NCBI GenBank assembly: GCA_947247005.1
Contig: OX365956.1
Coordinates: forward strand, 8,886,089-8,950,088
Length of the DNA stretch: 64,000 bases
Direction of reading: 5' to 3'
From: Spisula solida
Taxonomy: Eukaryota > Mollusca > Bivalvia > Venerida > Mactridae
Shown: in pieces, positions 48,219-60,414 of the stretch
Layout of the letters: every line of letters begins with the position of its first letter
Position numbering within the stretch: the first letter of the stretch is position 1
Notes under the pieces: generated by a model
Seen by the model: only the letters and a program-made list of their open reading frames with translations
Database searches by the model: none
What the model was told of the DNA's origin: nothing
Position numbers and translations under genes: made by a program

Positions 48219-49639
48219 AGGATTGTTTTCAACGTCGCCGCAAATAATTAAAAGTAAGACCAGAACAAATACATAATGCAAATTTACATCGTTGCATATC
48301 ATAAGTAAGCAGATAATTTCAAACTTCAAGTATGAATGTTGAAAACAACTCGATGTTCCTCATAAAGACAGAACGTTTCAGACAGCATCTACATTTACCG
48401 TAAAATAGGCCGATAGAAGCTCGCCAACAATTTATATCATCACCCATTGGGTAATACGAAACATACCAAAATAACTGAATAGTTGCGAACCTCCATAGGA
48501 CTAAACTCTACAGATACATACAATGAGTAACAAAGAAAGATACACCGTCCACAAACGGTTAAAGTAAGAAAGCAAGACATGCGATAGGATGAGAAGCCAA
48601 AGATGGTAATAAGAGTACAGAAAATAGAGAAAATAAATAGTGAGCTAGAACAAAAAGAGTACATTGGTTGGGAAGGGAAGGCTTAAGTAGAGAGAATAGG
48701 TATATCAGATCTGGAATAATTTATTTGTGCAAAAGTAGGTGTTAGGGAAAAATACTATACAATTCCAGAGCTACTTAGGAAGTATATACAATTGTATGAA
48801 AACATATGAAGTGTCTAATATTGAATAAGCAAAGCACATATCTAATTTGTTGAACATGTGCAAAACATTCCAAGTGGTCGCAGGTGTGGGCCGGAATATA
48901 TCGAATGCAATACGAATGCACTCAGAATGCAGACATAATGTTTAGAATACACTTCGATCGTGCAGGAATACACTTCGAATTTTTATTCTGACGACATTCC
49001 GGCTCATTCCGACGCCGTGTGATCTGGATTATTCGAATGAATAGTTACATAACTGTTATTTTTTAGTTTGATATGTACTTTATTTCTAACGAAAGAGCAT
49101 GCAAAAACATTTAAATTGGCCCGAACGTATCGGGATGCAGACGGAATACATTTCGAATGTACAAGCATGTTCGTCGAATAGCAACTCCTACGACACTCCG
49201 GCTCATTCCGACTCTCGTATGATTGATATTATTAACCGTGTAGATTGGAAAACGTCACAAAAGACAAACATAATGTTTTCGGTGAGTGTAATCAGTTTTT
49301 AGTCACCTTTTAATGTACAAGGCGGGATGGGAATAATGGGAGGAACATACTTACATAAATTAGTCTGGAGAGATTAAAAAAATATTGAATACGAATTGAA
49401 ATGAAATATTCCTATGATATCATCTGTGCTTTCCTCACGACACAGAAAGTGATTAGGTCACGTGACGGGGAGTGAATGACATCACCTTACGTAGGAATAA
49501 ATGTTGTTACGGGCCAATAACAATTACAAAATGTCATTATCACAAACGTAGTGTTTTACCATTCAGATCCAATGACAGCGTCGATCCTGAACCAAATTAA
49601 TAGCGGACTATCAGCAGGCCGTTAGGCCTTCGGATATCG

Positions 49640-50190
49640 ATTCGCTTTATGGTAACACATGTCACGTGAGTTCGAATTCACAAATGGGTTTGGAAATTTG
49701 TGTTACAGTTCCGCACTGAAAGAATGATAATGAAAAATGGCTGCCAATAGAATAACAAAAGTTGTTTAAAATGCGATATTCGGCAGCTCATAATTTTTCT
49801 TTTATTTTTTAATGATGCTTAAAATTTTCCAAAAACTAGAGTAGGCCCATATCTAGAAAATTAAAAAAATATAATAAATTAATAAGGCAGTATGGGAGGT
49901 AAGAACTCTGTTGCTTAGTAACAGATGTATTACCTCTCCTGGTTTTAACTCAATCGTGACACCTCGGACAATCTTATGAACTTATGACCGCCATCTTGAA
50001 AATTCAGCGGTGAAAATCACAGACCGTGGCTGGCTGGCTTTAATATCAGTTGAATTAACTGTTTAAACCACGGAAGTACTTGTTTTAAACAAGGAACGAC
50101 GTATTTTATACACATAATCAACGTAGTTATACAATGAACTTAAAAATCGATAGCTGCAGGTTCGTATCGTCCTTCGTAACTTCGTACCCA
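49640..50190. repeat. Dispersed repeat, copy 2
   Basis: Counterpart of 21330-21880 in the same orientation, with scattered indels, including an AT-rich extra segment near 49860-49885. Confidence 0.62.
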
Positions 50191-50207
50191 ATATTTCGTA
50201 TCAAACC

Positions 50208-50360
50208 GCTATCGAGCGCTTTCTTGCACTCGCCTAGCAAAGTGTTAAGAAACGGTATTCTATCAGCGAGCACAGCTCGCTCGTAGCGTGTCGTTGCTTA
50301 GACGTAGGAAAGCGCTCGGTAGCGCCTTTTGGAAACGCCTTGGTTAGGTAACGGGCTCCA
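50208..50360. repeat. Arm related to the foldback at 4473-4794
   Basis: Shares GAGCGCT, AGCAAAGTG, AAACGGTAT and a right end TTGGTTAGGTAACGGGCTCC that matches the reverse of the left arm at 4473. It directly follows dispersed repeat copy 2. Confidence 0.45.
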
Positions 50361-50639
50361 GGTTCGTAACCGAACAATTCATTAAGTTATGCATCATCGA
50401 AAAAATCCAGTGCTAGATGAGCATGATACAAATAATGTAGGACAACTGACATAGTCCGCTAAAATAGGCTGAGCCATAGTTCATATTATGTGTAAGGACA
50501 GACGAAGTGAACCAACCATTGATAAACACAGGAACACTACATGACAACGTAAAATGCGATTAAGTGTAACAAACTACAAATGTATGTTGATTGGAAATAA
50601 TCATGAGATTTTCATACATTTTTTTTCTTTTTTTAAAAA

Positions 50640-51420
50640 TTTTCTCCGTTTCATCGCTTTCCTAACGTTATTATTTTAAATATATTTATACACTTAAATG
50701 ATAACGACACGGCGTACAGATATCATATATTTGTGAAGGAACACATTTGACGAGATACCTATAGCAATAAAATTGTAATAAGGGGGAAGAGGGACTTTTA
50801 GAATAGTAATACGTCAATTATTTATTACACAGAATTGCAGCGATGAAATTTAGTAAATACGTATAAAATTAGGCAAACGTATTTTGACGTACACGAATGA
50901 GTGCCATTTAAAGAAGATAGAAGTATTGACAGTTTGACATCAATTGCTTGTCATTCTGGATTTTACTTATGGTCTGTGATTTTCGTTTATGTTTGTTCTT
51001 TTTGTGGCTTTTGTTTCCTTGAACGATTCCTTATAACCTTTTTATATGTCTCGTTATATGATGAAAATGCAAGTCGATAGATTATGTAAGAACTACATCT
51101 TGTAAAGGTCTATAATATATATTCATGTAACTGTCAACGTTTTATATTACATCTTACTTGCACAATATTAAAGACATGTCTTCATTATCTCGTGACCTAA
51201 CTTAGCGATAGACACAGCGTTGTATTTGTATTTGAGAAAGAGGGCCACACTGTCTAAGTAAGTTGCTTAACGCATGCATATGAAGTTACCGGGAACGATA
51301 GACAATTTAGGAATTACATCAGCGTAAAAGTAGAACAGTTACTATTGAACGTCATTATGTTGGGGTTACATGTGGATGCTTTATTCTGTATACAAACAAA
51401 TACTGATATAAATCTACATG
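50640..51420. repeat. Left arm of a large inverted duplication
   Basis: Matches in reverse complement the segments 54720-55195 and 57585-57965. Shared strings include CTCCGTTTCAT-GCTTTCC, GATAACGACACGGCGTACAG, TATTTGTATTTGAGAAAGAG and TAGCGATAGACACAGCG. No gene seen. Confidence 0.75.
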
Positions 51421-53141
51421 CAGTTTCACCTTACTTGTTTAGACAAGCGTATGAACCAACATAATGCTTCAATAAAAATGCACCAAAACAATGCATACTA
51501 CCACTTAAAGATCCTGATGGAAAATTTGGCGTTAGAACTGTTTACATTAAATTTACAACCAAACGTGCGTGATTGTGTTCGTACGATTTGATGGAGGTTA
51601 CAGTCGTTACATTTTTTCGAACACGTGAGAAGGGAGTGTGGAGACAGTACAAGCGTTAACAGTAGTAATACTATGGTTAACGGATTTAAAACGCGACACT
51701 TGGATCTATTGGTACATTTTAGGAAAACACATTCCCATATAACATGTCTATGCATATTGGTAACGGCTAATTCAATTTCGTCATTATGATACAAAACACA
51801 ATACAATCCAACTGGTATTGACCAAAGTCTCGCACGAATAAGACATTGGTCCAGAAAACAGAAGTAACATGTTTAAGCGTTGAATATGACCAGCCTGTAT
51901 AACAGATCGAATGTTCACGTAAGGATAGTATAACTTATATATCCAAAGTCTAAACTAAATCGAATATAATAAATGGCATATCCAACTTTTATTTAAATTG
52001 TATATCTATATAACACAGACCGTTGTTGCAGGAAACATACCTCGTAACAATAGAAATACCCTAAATGGACATTGGTCAAGGGGGGGGGGGGGGGTAACCA
52101 TGTAAGAAATTACATTTTGAATGAAAAAGTGTGAAACTATAAACTTAAATTTGGCTTTATTCTTATCATTGTTTTCTTTATTTCTGTCTCCATGATAAGT
52201 ACATACACTTGAACACGAAATTAATCAGCAAAGTGGACACATAGCTGCATTAGCTACCTGACAAACACCCGATGAACACCCGATTAACACACGAACAAAA
52301 TGTGTGACATTAGCATTGATTTTGCTGATGCCGTCATTTATTTATTCTGTTTGTGAGGATTGTTATCAGATTGTAATAAAATCACTAAAAGTTGTAATTT
52401 TACATATCAAAGCTACATAATAATTATGTTGAAAATTTTAGCAAGATCAAACTCGCATTGACCGAGATATAGGTAAATTATATACATGCACACTTTTAAG
52501 ATTTGTTTAGTGTATTGGTAATTGGTCAGAATGCGACTTTCGTTTTCTTGATCAACGAATTAATTGTAAAATATATTTGTTAATACTTATAATAATGATT
52601 TTTATCAACTTGGTACCAAATTGACGCCAATACACGTACATCTAATCTGCACTATTCTAATACCGATATAAATTTGAATTTGTTGCTATAAAATAACATA
52701 CCCCAATGTCGCGTTTTTAAATCTGTTTAGTATAGTAATGTCTGTATTTTATGAAGTTGTTCATTTCTTCACGATTAATACTAAAAAGTAGATGTATACA
52801 TTTCAAATGCAATAGTGTATGGTATATAATTAGGCAGATATCTGTTTTTAAAAGTTATTCACTTGTCAACTGTTAATTTAAATTCATTCTCATTTTATAA
52901 GAAACATGGTATGGGGGAACGATTTCATTTGAACACCATGTATGTAAGTGAATACCCGCCAGTGAATGCAAGCTGTTAAATGACAGTTTTACGTACGTGT
53001 TCAAGTTCCGCAGCTCAATGGTATGCACCTTTGTTCTAATCTTTATAATGTACGAGCGTATTTTGAACCATAAGTGGTTAAATATGTCAAGGTTAATATA
53101 TTTAAACAATACCAGTGAAGTCATCTAAGCAGAAAATGAAA
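51421..53141. other. Loop of the inverted duplication; no gene recognised
   Basis: Contains a run of 15 G ending at 52094 and ORFs without domains (51498-51806 is 102 codons, no motif). Confidence 0.4.
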
Positions 53142-53300
53142 GTGGATTGGCCACATATTAAGTAGAGAAAACACCATCAGCAGCAAAGCACTTACATGGC
53201 AGGCAGAATGAAAACGGAAAGTTAGACGACTGAAAACCACATGGAGACGAACAACCGAAAAGAAAACGAAAATACCTTGGATTGAACAGTTGTATAGCCA
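53142..53300 (+). pseudogene. RTE-like LINE C-terminal relic
   Basis: The plus strand reads KWIGHILSRENTISSKALTW, QAE, stop, KRKVRRLKTTWRRT. The pattern W-I-G-H-x-L-R ... A-L-x-W ... G/K-R-K-x-x-R-x-x-x-T-W-R-R is the C-terminal tail after the reverse transcriptase in RTE-type elements (from memory). One internal stop; nothing upstream remains. Confidence 0.55.
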
Positions 53301-53858
53301 ATACAGAAAACATAAACAAACATACAAGGCACAATGCACAAACTCATCCGAACGTGCAAATATACGTCCAAGACAGGCAGCCGCCTCAGTCAGTTAAACA
53401 AATCCAGAGCAAGAGCCTGAATACAAGCACAGACTGAAACGAATATCATACACCTTATGAAAATAACGAAGCTGTGTTATGCTAAACAACGAAATTGCAG
53501 AAGGGCACAGACAGCCTGGAAACAGTTTCACAAGACTTATAAACGAGATGTTATACACATGTAAGATGAAAAGACAATTATAACATGCATAAGTTTATAT
53601 GATTTATATACATAGCAACACTTAAACACAACAGACAATTCTTAGCAACATTAAAGCAGAAACAACAGTCTGCCGTAAGGCTATTATTTAACGAAAATCG
53701 GTCACAACACGCAATGGAGTCACGCGGATGTCAAACTAAATATGACATTCATAACGCGTCTACAAAAGGTCTGGTGTTGTAATATGGTATTAGTTTTATG
53801 ACGTTAAATAGTTTTTCAGTCAGATACGGTGCAAAGTTGATCCTGTTTATGTCATTTT

Positions 53859-54467
53859 GTCAGTATGACATTGCTTTCCATGTGTATACCGTATAGTTAT
53901 AATGTCAGTATGACAATACTTTTCATGTGTATACCGTGTGGTTATAATGTCACTATGACAATACTTTCCATGTGTATACCGTGTGGTTATAATGTCAGTA
54001 TGACAATACTTTCCATGTGTATACCGTGTGGTTATAATGTCAGTATGACAATACTATCCACGTGTATACCGTGTGGTTATAATGTCAGTATGACAATACT
54101 TTCCACGTGTATACCGTGTGGTTATAATGTCAGTATGACAATACTTTCCACGTGTATACCGTGTGGTTATAATGTCAGTATGACAATACTTTCCATGTGT
54201 ATACCGTGTGGTTATAATGTCACTATGACAATACTTTCCATGTGTATACCGTGTGGTTATAATGTCAGTATGACAATACTTTCCATGTGTATACCGTGTG
54301 GTTATAATGTCAGTATGACAATACATTCCATGTGTATACCGTGTGGTTATAATGTCAGTATGACAATACTTTCCATGTGTATACCGTGTGGTTATAATGT
54401 CACTATGACAATACTTTCCATTTGTATACCATGTGGTTATAATGTCAGTATGACAATACTTTCCATG
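53859..54467. repeat. 45-bp minisatellite, about 13.5 copies
   Basis: The unit begins GTCAGTATGACAATACTTTC and contains TGTATACCGTGTGGTTATAA. Period exactly 45, very few differences between copies. Because 45 is divisible by three, a plus-strand frame of 208 codons (repeating MTILSMCIPCGYNVS) and a minus-strand frame (54054-54326) stay open. Nearly all differences between copies change the encoded residue, so nothing suggests selection on the protein; treated as non-coding. Confidence 0.92.
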
Positions 54468-54719
54468 ACGTCAGGTCATCTTTTTTTCTGACATCGTGAT
54501 CGTCGGAGGCATAACTGTGATAATAAATTGATTTTTAAATGTTTTTGTACCCGGCGAGTCTTTGTGCATAATTCGCAAGTGTTTGGAACAAGTTTGTGAC
54601 ATGGATTAGTTTGTCTGCCGCATACAAACATCACTTGAGAAATTTGGTTGCGTCACTGTTTATAATAAAAAAGCTATTAATCAATGAAAATGAGGACTTA
54701 GAAAAGTTGTTAAGTATAT

Positions 54720-55195
54720 AATTATGTATATTATTATGTGTTTGTACACATAATAAAGCATCTACATGTAACCACAAAAACAGGTCGTTCTACAGTAACT
54801 GTTCTGTGGTTGTGTTGATGTAATTCCAAATGTGTCTAGCGTTCCCGGTAATTGCATATTATGCATTTCTTAAGCAACCTACTTAGACACCATCAAGTGC
54901 GGCTCTCTTTCTCAAATACAAATACAACGCTGTGTCTATCGCTAAGCTAGGTCACCAGATAATGAAGACATGGCTTTCATATTGTGCAAGTAAGATGTAA
55001 TTTAACACATGAACAGTTGTATGAATATGCCTAAACCTTACATAGTTGATCTATCTAACTACATATTTATAACGAGACATAAAACGAATATCATAATAAA
55101 TCGTTCAAGGAAATAAAAGGCACCAAACAGAACAAACAGAAACAAAAAGTCACAGACGATCAGTAAAAGCCAGAATGAAAGCAGTGTTGCATTTT
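54720..55195. repeat. Right arm of the inverted duplication, inner part
   Basis: Reverse complement of about 50960-51420. Shared strings include CTTTCTCAAATACAAATACA and GTGTCTATCGCTAAGCTAGG. The arm is then interrupted by about 2.4 kb before resuming at 57585. Confidence 0.72.
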
Positions 55196-56363
55196 GATAC
55201 CAATGCTAGACAAAACACACTACTCAAAAGTGCTAAACCACAAGTTTATATTTCATTATTCTTTATGCTTTGTAAAAAAAAGTTCACATGAAAGTTCGCT
55301 TACCGAAACATACACGTAGAATCATTGTACATATAGCTATATATAGCGACAAGGAATGCAACACTAAACACAAAGGAGAATACATGATTTTGTTCACACA
55401 GCATTATGCTTATCAAAACAACCGGATTAGGGTTAGTTGAAATGTTTTCGGGCTATGTACCGTTGGTAAGGTAATCAATTTTGATGTTCCAAATGTCCTA
55501 AGCATTTTGATGCAGATTGAGTCAAATTTAGTATGTTTCAAATTACCTCCCTTTGAATTAACCTCCGAGCACACTTACCGTTGCGTTTATGATCAACTCA
55601 TAAAATGTTGATTTCTTATTAAACGGAATGTGTAAGCTATAGTTCACTACATACAATGTATCATATCACTGATGTTGTAAAAAACCTTTTATAATTCCAC
55701 CAATCTGACTCTGTCTGAAACAATCTATTTGGATGACAAACATAAACATGTGGTGTGAATTAAACCCTAAGCTTCACTTCCGCTTACATCATTAATACAC
55801 ACATTTTATTATCATGTCTCTTGAAAATCGTGTAGAATAAATGTTTACAACTGTGGGCAGTCATATTCATTGACAACAGTTTTTAATGTACAGTTTTGTT
55901 TTTACATAAATATAAAGTTAACGTAAATGTAATTTATAAACGGGCAATTACTATTTTCAATATTTCATTTATCTTTTTCCGTCGATTTTACATAATGTGT
56001 GTTTGTAAGAGAATGTAGTGTATAACATTGAAAAAGAATACCACCGTAACGGTGGATTGGAACTGGTTCCCGCCTAAACCTAATGTTCAAACTAACTAAA
56101 TATTGAATTAACAACAAAAAGCTCCCTCACACACGCCATACATATTGATCAATGTCATGCTTATGAATTTGTATGCAAAAACAAAATTACAAGTCAGGCA
56201 GTGAAGCCAGCACACAACCGAAGTAGCAGAGTAATAAAGACACACAAATATCCTTTAAAAAACACAGACCGCAAGCGCACGCCACAATTATAAACAGAAA
56301 AAGAAAAAGAAAAAACTGAAACTCAGCAGCTACAGTATTATTATTTCGTTCAATAAAAGTGTA
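55196..56363. other. Insert in the right arm, first part; no gene recognised
   Basis: Sequence absent from the left arm. Near 56185-56235 it carries text (AAGTCAGGCAGTGAAGCCAG) resembling the inverted dispersed repeat at 63075-63110. No supported ORF. Confidence 0.35.
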
Positions 56364-57332
56364 CATGGTGATCAAAAAATGTCCCACAAACAATGCTCAA
56401 TAACTTTGCGAGTTATGGTCGTATAGTTATTGTTTTGGTATTGACAGAAATAATTTTGAAATAATGTTTTGTTGATAATAAAGACGAACGTCATATAATG
56501 TCATAGTAACCATGGTGACGCCATCAGCGATGTCATCATATTCTAAGTGTTCCAAGATGGCTGAAAACGCAGAAATTGTAAATTTGTACAATGAAGTAAG
56601 CGAATAGCCTGCATTTGATAGAAGGAAACATAAAATTCTTAATCCAAAGTCATCAGTATCTTATAAAAAGGAAATTAGAAGATATGTGTCGACATTTGAG
56701 ACATAATGGACTGTGAGGAACTTGAACATGAAGGAATGGTAGACGTTGTAGTGCACGTGTGGATGAGAATGTTGAGTATATTCATCAAGTTGTACAGGAA
56801 ACCCCAATGCTGTGTTAGAGGTGTTATAGAGGATCTATCTAACACTAACCTATATCTAATGTATTGAATTGAAAAGATGACTGGTGCAACGATTGCAAAT
56901 GTTGTGCTAGACAATTTACGACGGACATCACATTTTTGTGATCGGTGATGGCGCTTAAGACAACGCATGTATGACCTCCACATTAGTCTGCTCTTAGTCC
57001 TTTGAACTTCTTCTTATGGAGTTCCTTAAAGGAGAAAGTGTGACATCACAAACCAATCACTTTACTTGATTTTAAAGAATCAAGTAGTAGACAAATGGGT
57101 TTGATCATTCTACGAGCATGTAGAGTGACGTAATTCAGAATGATCGACGTCGTCTTACGCTAGTATGGACAATGTGGTAGTCACTTCGCGTATCTCTTGT
57201 AGAGTTGTTTGTTAAAATTACAGGTAAAAGTTTTGTTTGACAAAATCTTACATGTATGTGCTTTAATTGAGTACAGTTAAAAATTAAATATTATTACCCA
57301 TTGTTTGTGGGACATGTTTTTGGATAACCATG
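56364..57332 (+). mobile_element. Decayed mariner-like transposon
   Basis: Termini CATGGTGATCAAAAAATGTC and, reversed, CATGGTTATCCAAAAACATG share GTCCCACAAACAATG; TA flanks at 56362-56363 and 57333-57334. Length 969 bp. The interior encodes transposase relics. Confidence 0.78.
56720..57120 (+). pseudogene. Mariner-like transposase relic
   Basis: Plus-strand pieces in different frames: RVDENVEYIHQVVQETPML, matching the helix-turn-helix linker (R-T-x-E-N-x-x-x-V-x-x-x-V-x-x-x-P) of mariner-like transposases; TSHFCDR, stop, WRLRQR; and SALSPLNFFLWSSLKEKV, stop, HHKPITLLDFK. The last matches S-P-D-L-x-P-L-D-F-F-L-W-G-x-L-K, but with Asn in place of the catalytic Asp in PLD. Large internal deletion; dead. 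Confidence 0.7.
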
Positions 57333-57584
57333 TATGTGAGTGTTATAACACTGATGATTGTACGACCGTTAAGCTTAGGACAATTAAGTGTAGTCAACAA
57401 TAACATATATTCTATTAACAAATCGGACAGGGATGACAGGACTCAACAGAAACAGTAGAGCACGAACGGCACACACTAAAACAGTATACAAAGTGCTGAC
57501 TGCAAAATGACGAATACTGAGGACGTTTGATTAACTAAGTTCGTGACCGCTTCCCAAAGTATGCATTGTACATCCATTGTAAAT

Positions 57585-57965
57585 GGCCATTGTCAATACT
57601 TATATCTTCGTTAAACGGCACCGTTTGTTTACGTCAAAATACGTTTGATTAAATTACTACGTATTTACTAAATGTCGTCGCGGTATTGCAGTGTAATAAA
57701 TAATTATATCCTAAAAGTCCCTCTTTCCCCTTATTACAATGTTATAGCAATATATGAATCACGTCAAATGTTTTCCTTGACAAATACTATATCTGTACGC
57801 CGTGTCGTTATCGTTTATTATAATAAGTATATAAATATATTTAAACTTTGTCGGGAAATAACACAGTTTACACATCCGAATGGGTTTCGAAACCATTTGC
57901 CTGTCAAGAATGACGTTGGAAAGCTATGAAACGGAGAATAAGAGGAATTAAATGGTATTTTTAAA
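57585..57965. repeat. Right arm of the inverted duplication, outer part
   Basis: Reverse complement of about 50640-50950: TGTACGCCGTGTCGTTATCG, AAAAGTCCCTCTTTCCCCTT and GAAACGGAGAATAAGAGG all have partners in the left arm. The 85-codon ORF 57672-57929 is not conserved and not accepted. Confidence 0.75.
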
Positions 57966-58660
57966 TGGTTTTCGATTATTTAGCTTTTAGACTGCTATTT
58001 TATTTAAGAACTGCGCTCTGGGGTGATAAACATTCCAGCTAGAACATTTATTTGGCAAGGTGTACTGTAAAAATAGATGTGAACACTCACACTGGAACAC
58101 GGGGATTAGACGATTTATCAATGTAAGAAAATTTAATGATTATTCCAATCAACATACATTTGTAGTTGGTTATACTTATCGCATTTTAGGTTATTATGTA
58201 GTGTTCCGTGTGGAAGAGTTTGTCACAATTGTCCAGAGCAATTTCAGTTTTTAAACAAAGAGTAAAGCACACTTAGTCTATTAAAATATTATTTTTTTGG
58301 AAGCATGTTTTCTTTTTTTGTTTACATTTATATGGATCATTTCAGTATATACGGGGGTTTGTGTTTACGTAAAGTTATAGGCACACAATTTATAAAGAGT
58401 TGTTGAATTTATATATTTACATGTCAACATTTTATTATAATTATGTCAAAGGACCACAATGGAGATGAGATCTACTCGGAATTCTTTTTTATGACTTCCT
58501 TTAGTAAGTAAGTAAGTAAGTAAGTAGCGCCTTTATTTCTCGATCTTCCATGTGGGCCTAAACATTTGCAAATAACAAATACAATTTTTTAATCTTTCCA
58601 GACGAATTTATGTTAGAATGTTTCTCCCATTATTCCCGTTCTGACGCTAGTCATTAAATA
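57966..58660. other. No gene recognised; AGTA microsatellite at 58503-58526
   Basis: AT-rich DNA with a (AGTA)n tract of about six units. The ORF 58060-58254 has no motif. Confidence 0.4.
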
Positions 58661-59260
58661 GAGATTAATAACTGGGATCGCTGTGGCATTGAATAATAAT
58701 ATCATCGGCACGACGATAAAGGCTCGAGGGCGCTAGCCCGAGTGCCATTATCAAGCACCGGGGATATTATCATTTCATGACACAGCGCGCCCATTTATTG
58801 AACAGTTTAATATACATGTTCCAGCGAAGGAAATATACGAAAGCACTCAATGTCAACATCTTACATAACAGTATAGAATAAATGTTACACGTCTTCATTC
58901 GTCAATTGATACGAATGAACCTTCGTAACAACGAGAAATAGCACAGTGCTATTCTCATTCCGAGGCAAAATAAAACTAAAAGAAAACTATCAATAAAATA
59001 GTATGTCTTTTTAGTAAAATAAAAAAGTATGGACGTCCCGTTTTCCTTAATCTATTAGGCCTAGCCTTAAAGCGTACGTTTCGACGTGTATGTACAATAG
59101 GAACCGTACGTTTAACGTAAATTCCGCGTAGATAACGTCACGTCGCGCGTGTGCACGACCGCAGGGCGATTATTTATCACGTGATCGATAATATCCCCGG
59201 GGATATGATCAGTTTTCAACATTTTGATGATAATATCCCCGGTGGGGCGATAATACAGAT
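58661..59260. repeat. Region of GC palindromes (GATAATATCCCCGG)
   Basis: GATAATATCCCCGG or its complement occurs three times (58757-58771 inverted; 59186; 59229), and ATATCCCCGGGGATAT at 59191-59206 is a perfect 16-base palindrome. CTCGAGGGCGCTAGCCCGAG near 58729 is a further hairpin. Probably an inverted-repeat type dispersed element with unresolved ends. Confidence 0.4.
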
Positions 59261-59331
59261 TTTGTCAACGTAAAAATGCTACTATATATAGTAATAGGTG
59301 TATTAAATGGTGATTAAAAACTGATTATACT

Positions 59332-59741
59332 TACAGAAAGCAATACTTGATAATATTGACACATTTCGCAATTGTAAATTGCTAATTACTGGTGATCTGA
59401 ATGCACGAACAGGAAATTTGACAGATAATGTTGAAGAAGACAGATTTACTCCTGAGCTACAAGAACACGCTGATATTATAGGTGATGATTTAGATATAGT
59501 TCGTAATAATAGTGACAATGTTGTTAACCAATTTGGCAAGGATCTGCTATCATTTTGTAAAAGCTATTCACTTCTGATATTTAATGGCAGGTTTGTCGAG
59601 GATAGTGGCCATTACACATATATAAGTACACTGGGTCAAAGTGTGATAGATTATTTTTTTGGTGAAAAGGCAATTTTTAGCAAGATAGCTGATTTGTATG
59701 TTGACTCTAGAATGAGAGTGACCACTTACCTATTTGTCTAA
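59332..59741 (+). pseudogene. LINE endonuclease domain, C-terminal half
   Basis: LLITGDLNARTGN contains the GDLNAR motif of AP-like endonucleases. It is followed by NQFGKDLLSFCKSYSLLIFN, NGRF, SGHYTYIS and SVIDYFF, the usual G-x-x-L-L-x-F-C ... I-x-N-G-R ... Y-T ... S-x-I-D-Y order, which includes the Asp of the catalytic core near the end. The N-terminal catalytic residues lie outside the truncated copy. Confidence 0.8.
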
Positions 59742-60414
59742 ATATAGAATTCTTTAACCCATTGAATAATATTGTATTACATGAAAACATTACATGTGAT
59801 AAGCATATGTTTTGTATTAATGGTGACAATAGTGAATACTTTGAATATTTGTTGAAGGAAAATGTAAATGTTGGATTGTTTGATACTATTGATATGAATA
59901 TAGATAATCCAAATAATGATATAGATAACATTGTTTGAACACAGTTTGAAAGTATTAGTTTAGTATGCAGTGATCCATTTAAGAAAACAATTCGTAGACA
60001 CTGGAACTATTCTTGTACGAAACAAACATTGTATGATTCTGAATGTCATAAACAAAATGTTTTATGTAACAAACTCTCGAGAAAATTTAGAATTAGTAAA
60101 TTACATAATGATTTTGACATATAGCTTGAGTCCAAAAGGAAATATAAAACACTATGTAAAACCAGGAAACGAGAATACAGCAATTTATGCTTACAAAAGT
60201 TAGAATCTTCCGCCGTGACTCTAAATTGTTTTGGCGGAACCTAAATAGGAATAATAGACAAGCTAAACAGCCAACAAATATAACATCTGAACAATGGTTC
60301 CAACATTTTAAAGATGTTTTTCGTAGCAATGATGAAATGGCTACTAATGAACCTGTCCTTGTAAATCATAAATTGTCTGATGTGGAAGACATTTGATTTA
60401 ATAGCTAAATTTCA

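Larger units (their letters stand above)
46762..49024. mobile_element. CGAAT-rich inverted-repeat element with nested insertions
   Basis: Left end ATCACACGAACC, then CAGCCGGAATG; right end, reversed, ATCACACGGCG, then GAGCCGGAATG. Subterminal regions are packed with TTCGAAT/ATTCGAA and GAATACACTTCGAA motifs. A second similar right end lies at about 49196-49226. The interior holds a LINE tail and a MITE. Class not assigned. Confidence 0.5.

Noticed and set aside
51498..51806. 102-codon minus-strand ORF in the loop of the inverted duplication
   Set aside because: One hydrophobic segment but no signal, domain, splice context or conservation to support a gene.
52080..52094. Functional G-quadruplex from a run of 15 G
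   Set aside because: A single homopolymer, liable to assembly error; no further G tracts nearby.
53859..54467. CRISPR array
   Set aside because: Units are direct 45-bp tandem copies with no variable spacers, in eukaryotic DNA.
53865..54491. 208-codon repeat protein gene
   Set aside because: Frame follows from a 45-bp period; differences between copies are almost all amino-acid changing and there is no signal peptide, promoter or domain.
57672..57929. 85-codon plus-strand ORF
   Set aside because: Lies in the outer arm of the inverted duplication and is not open in the other arm.
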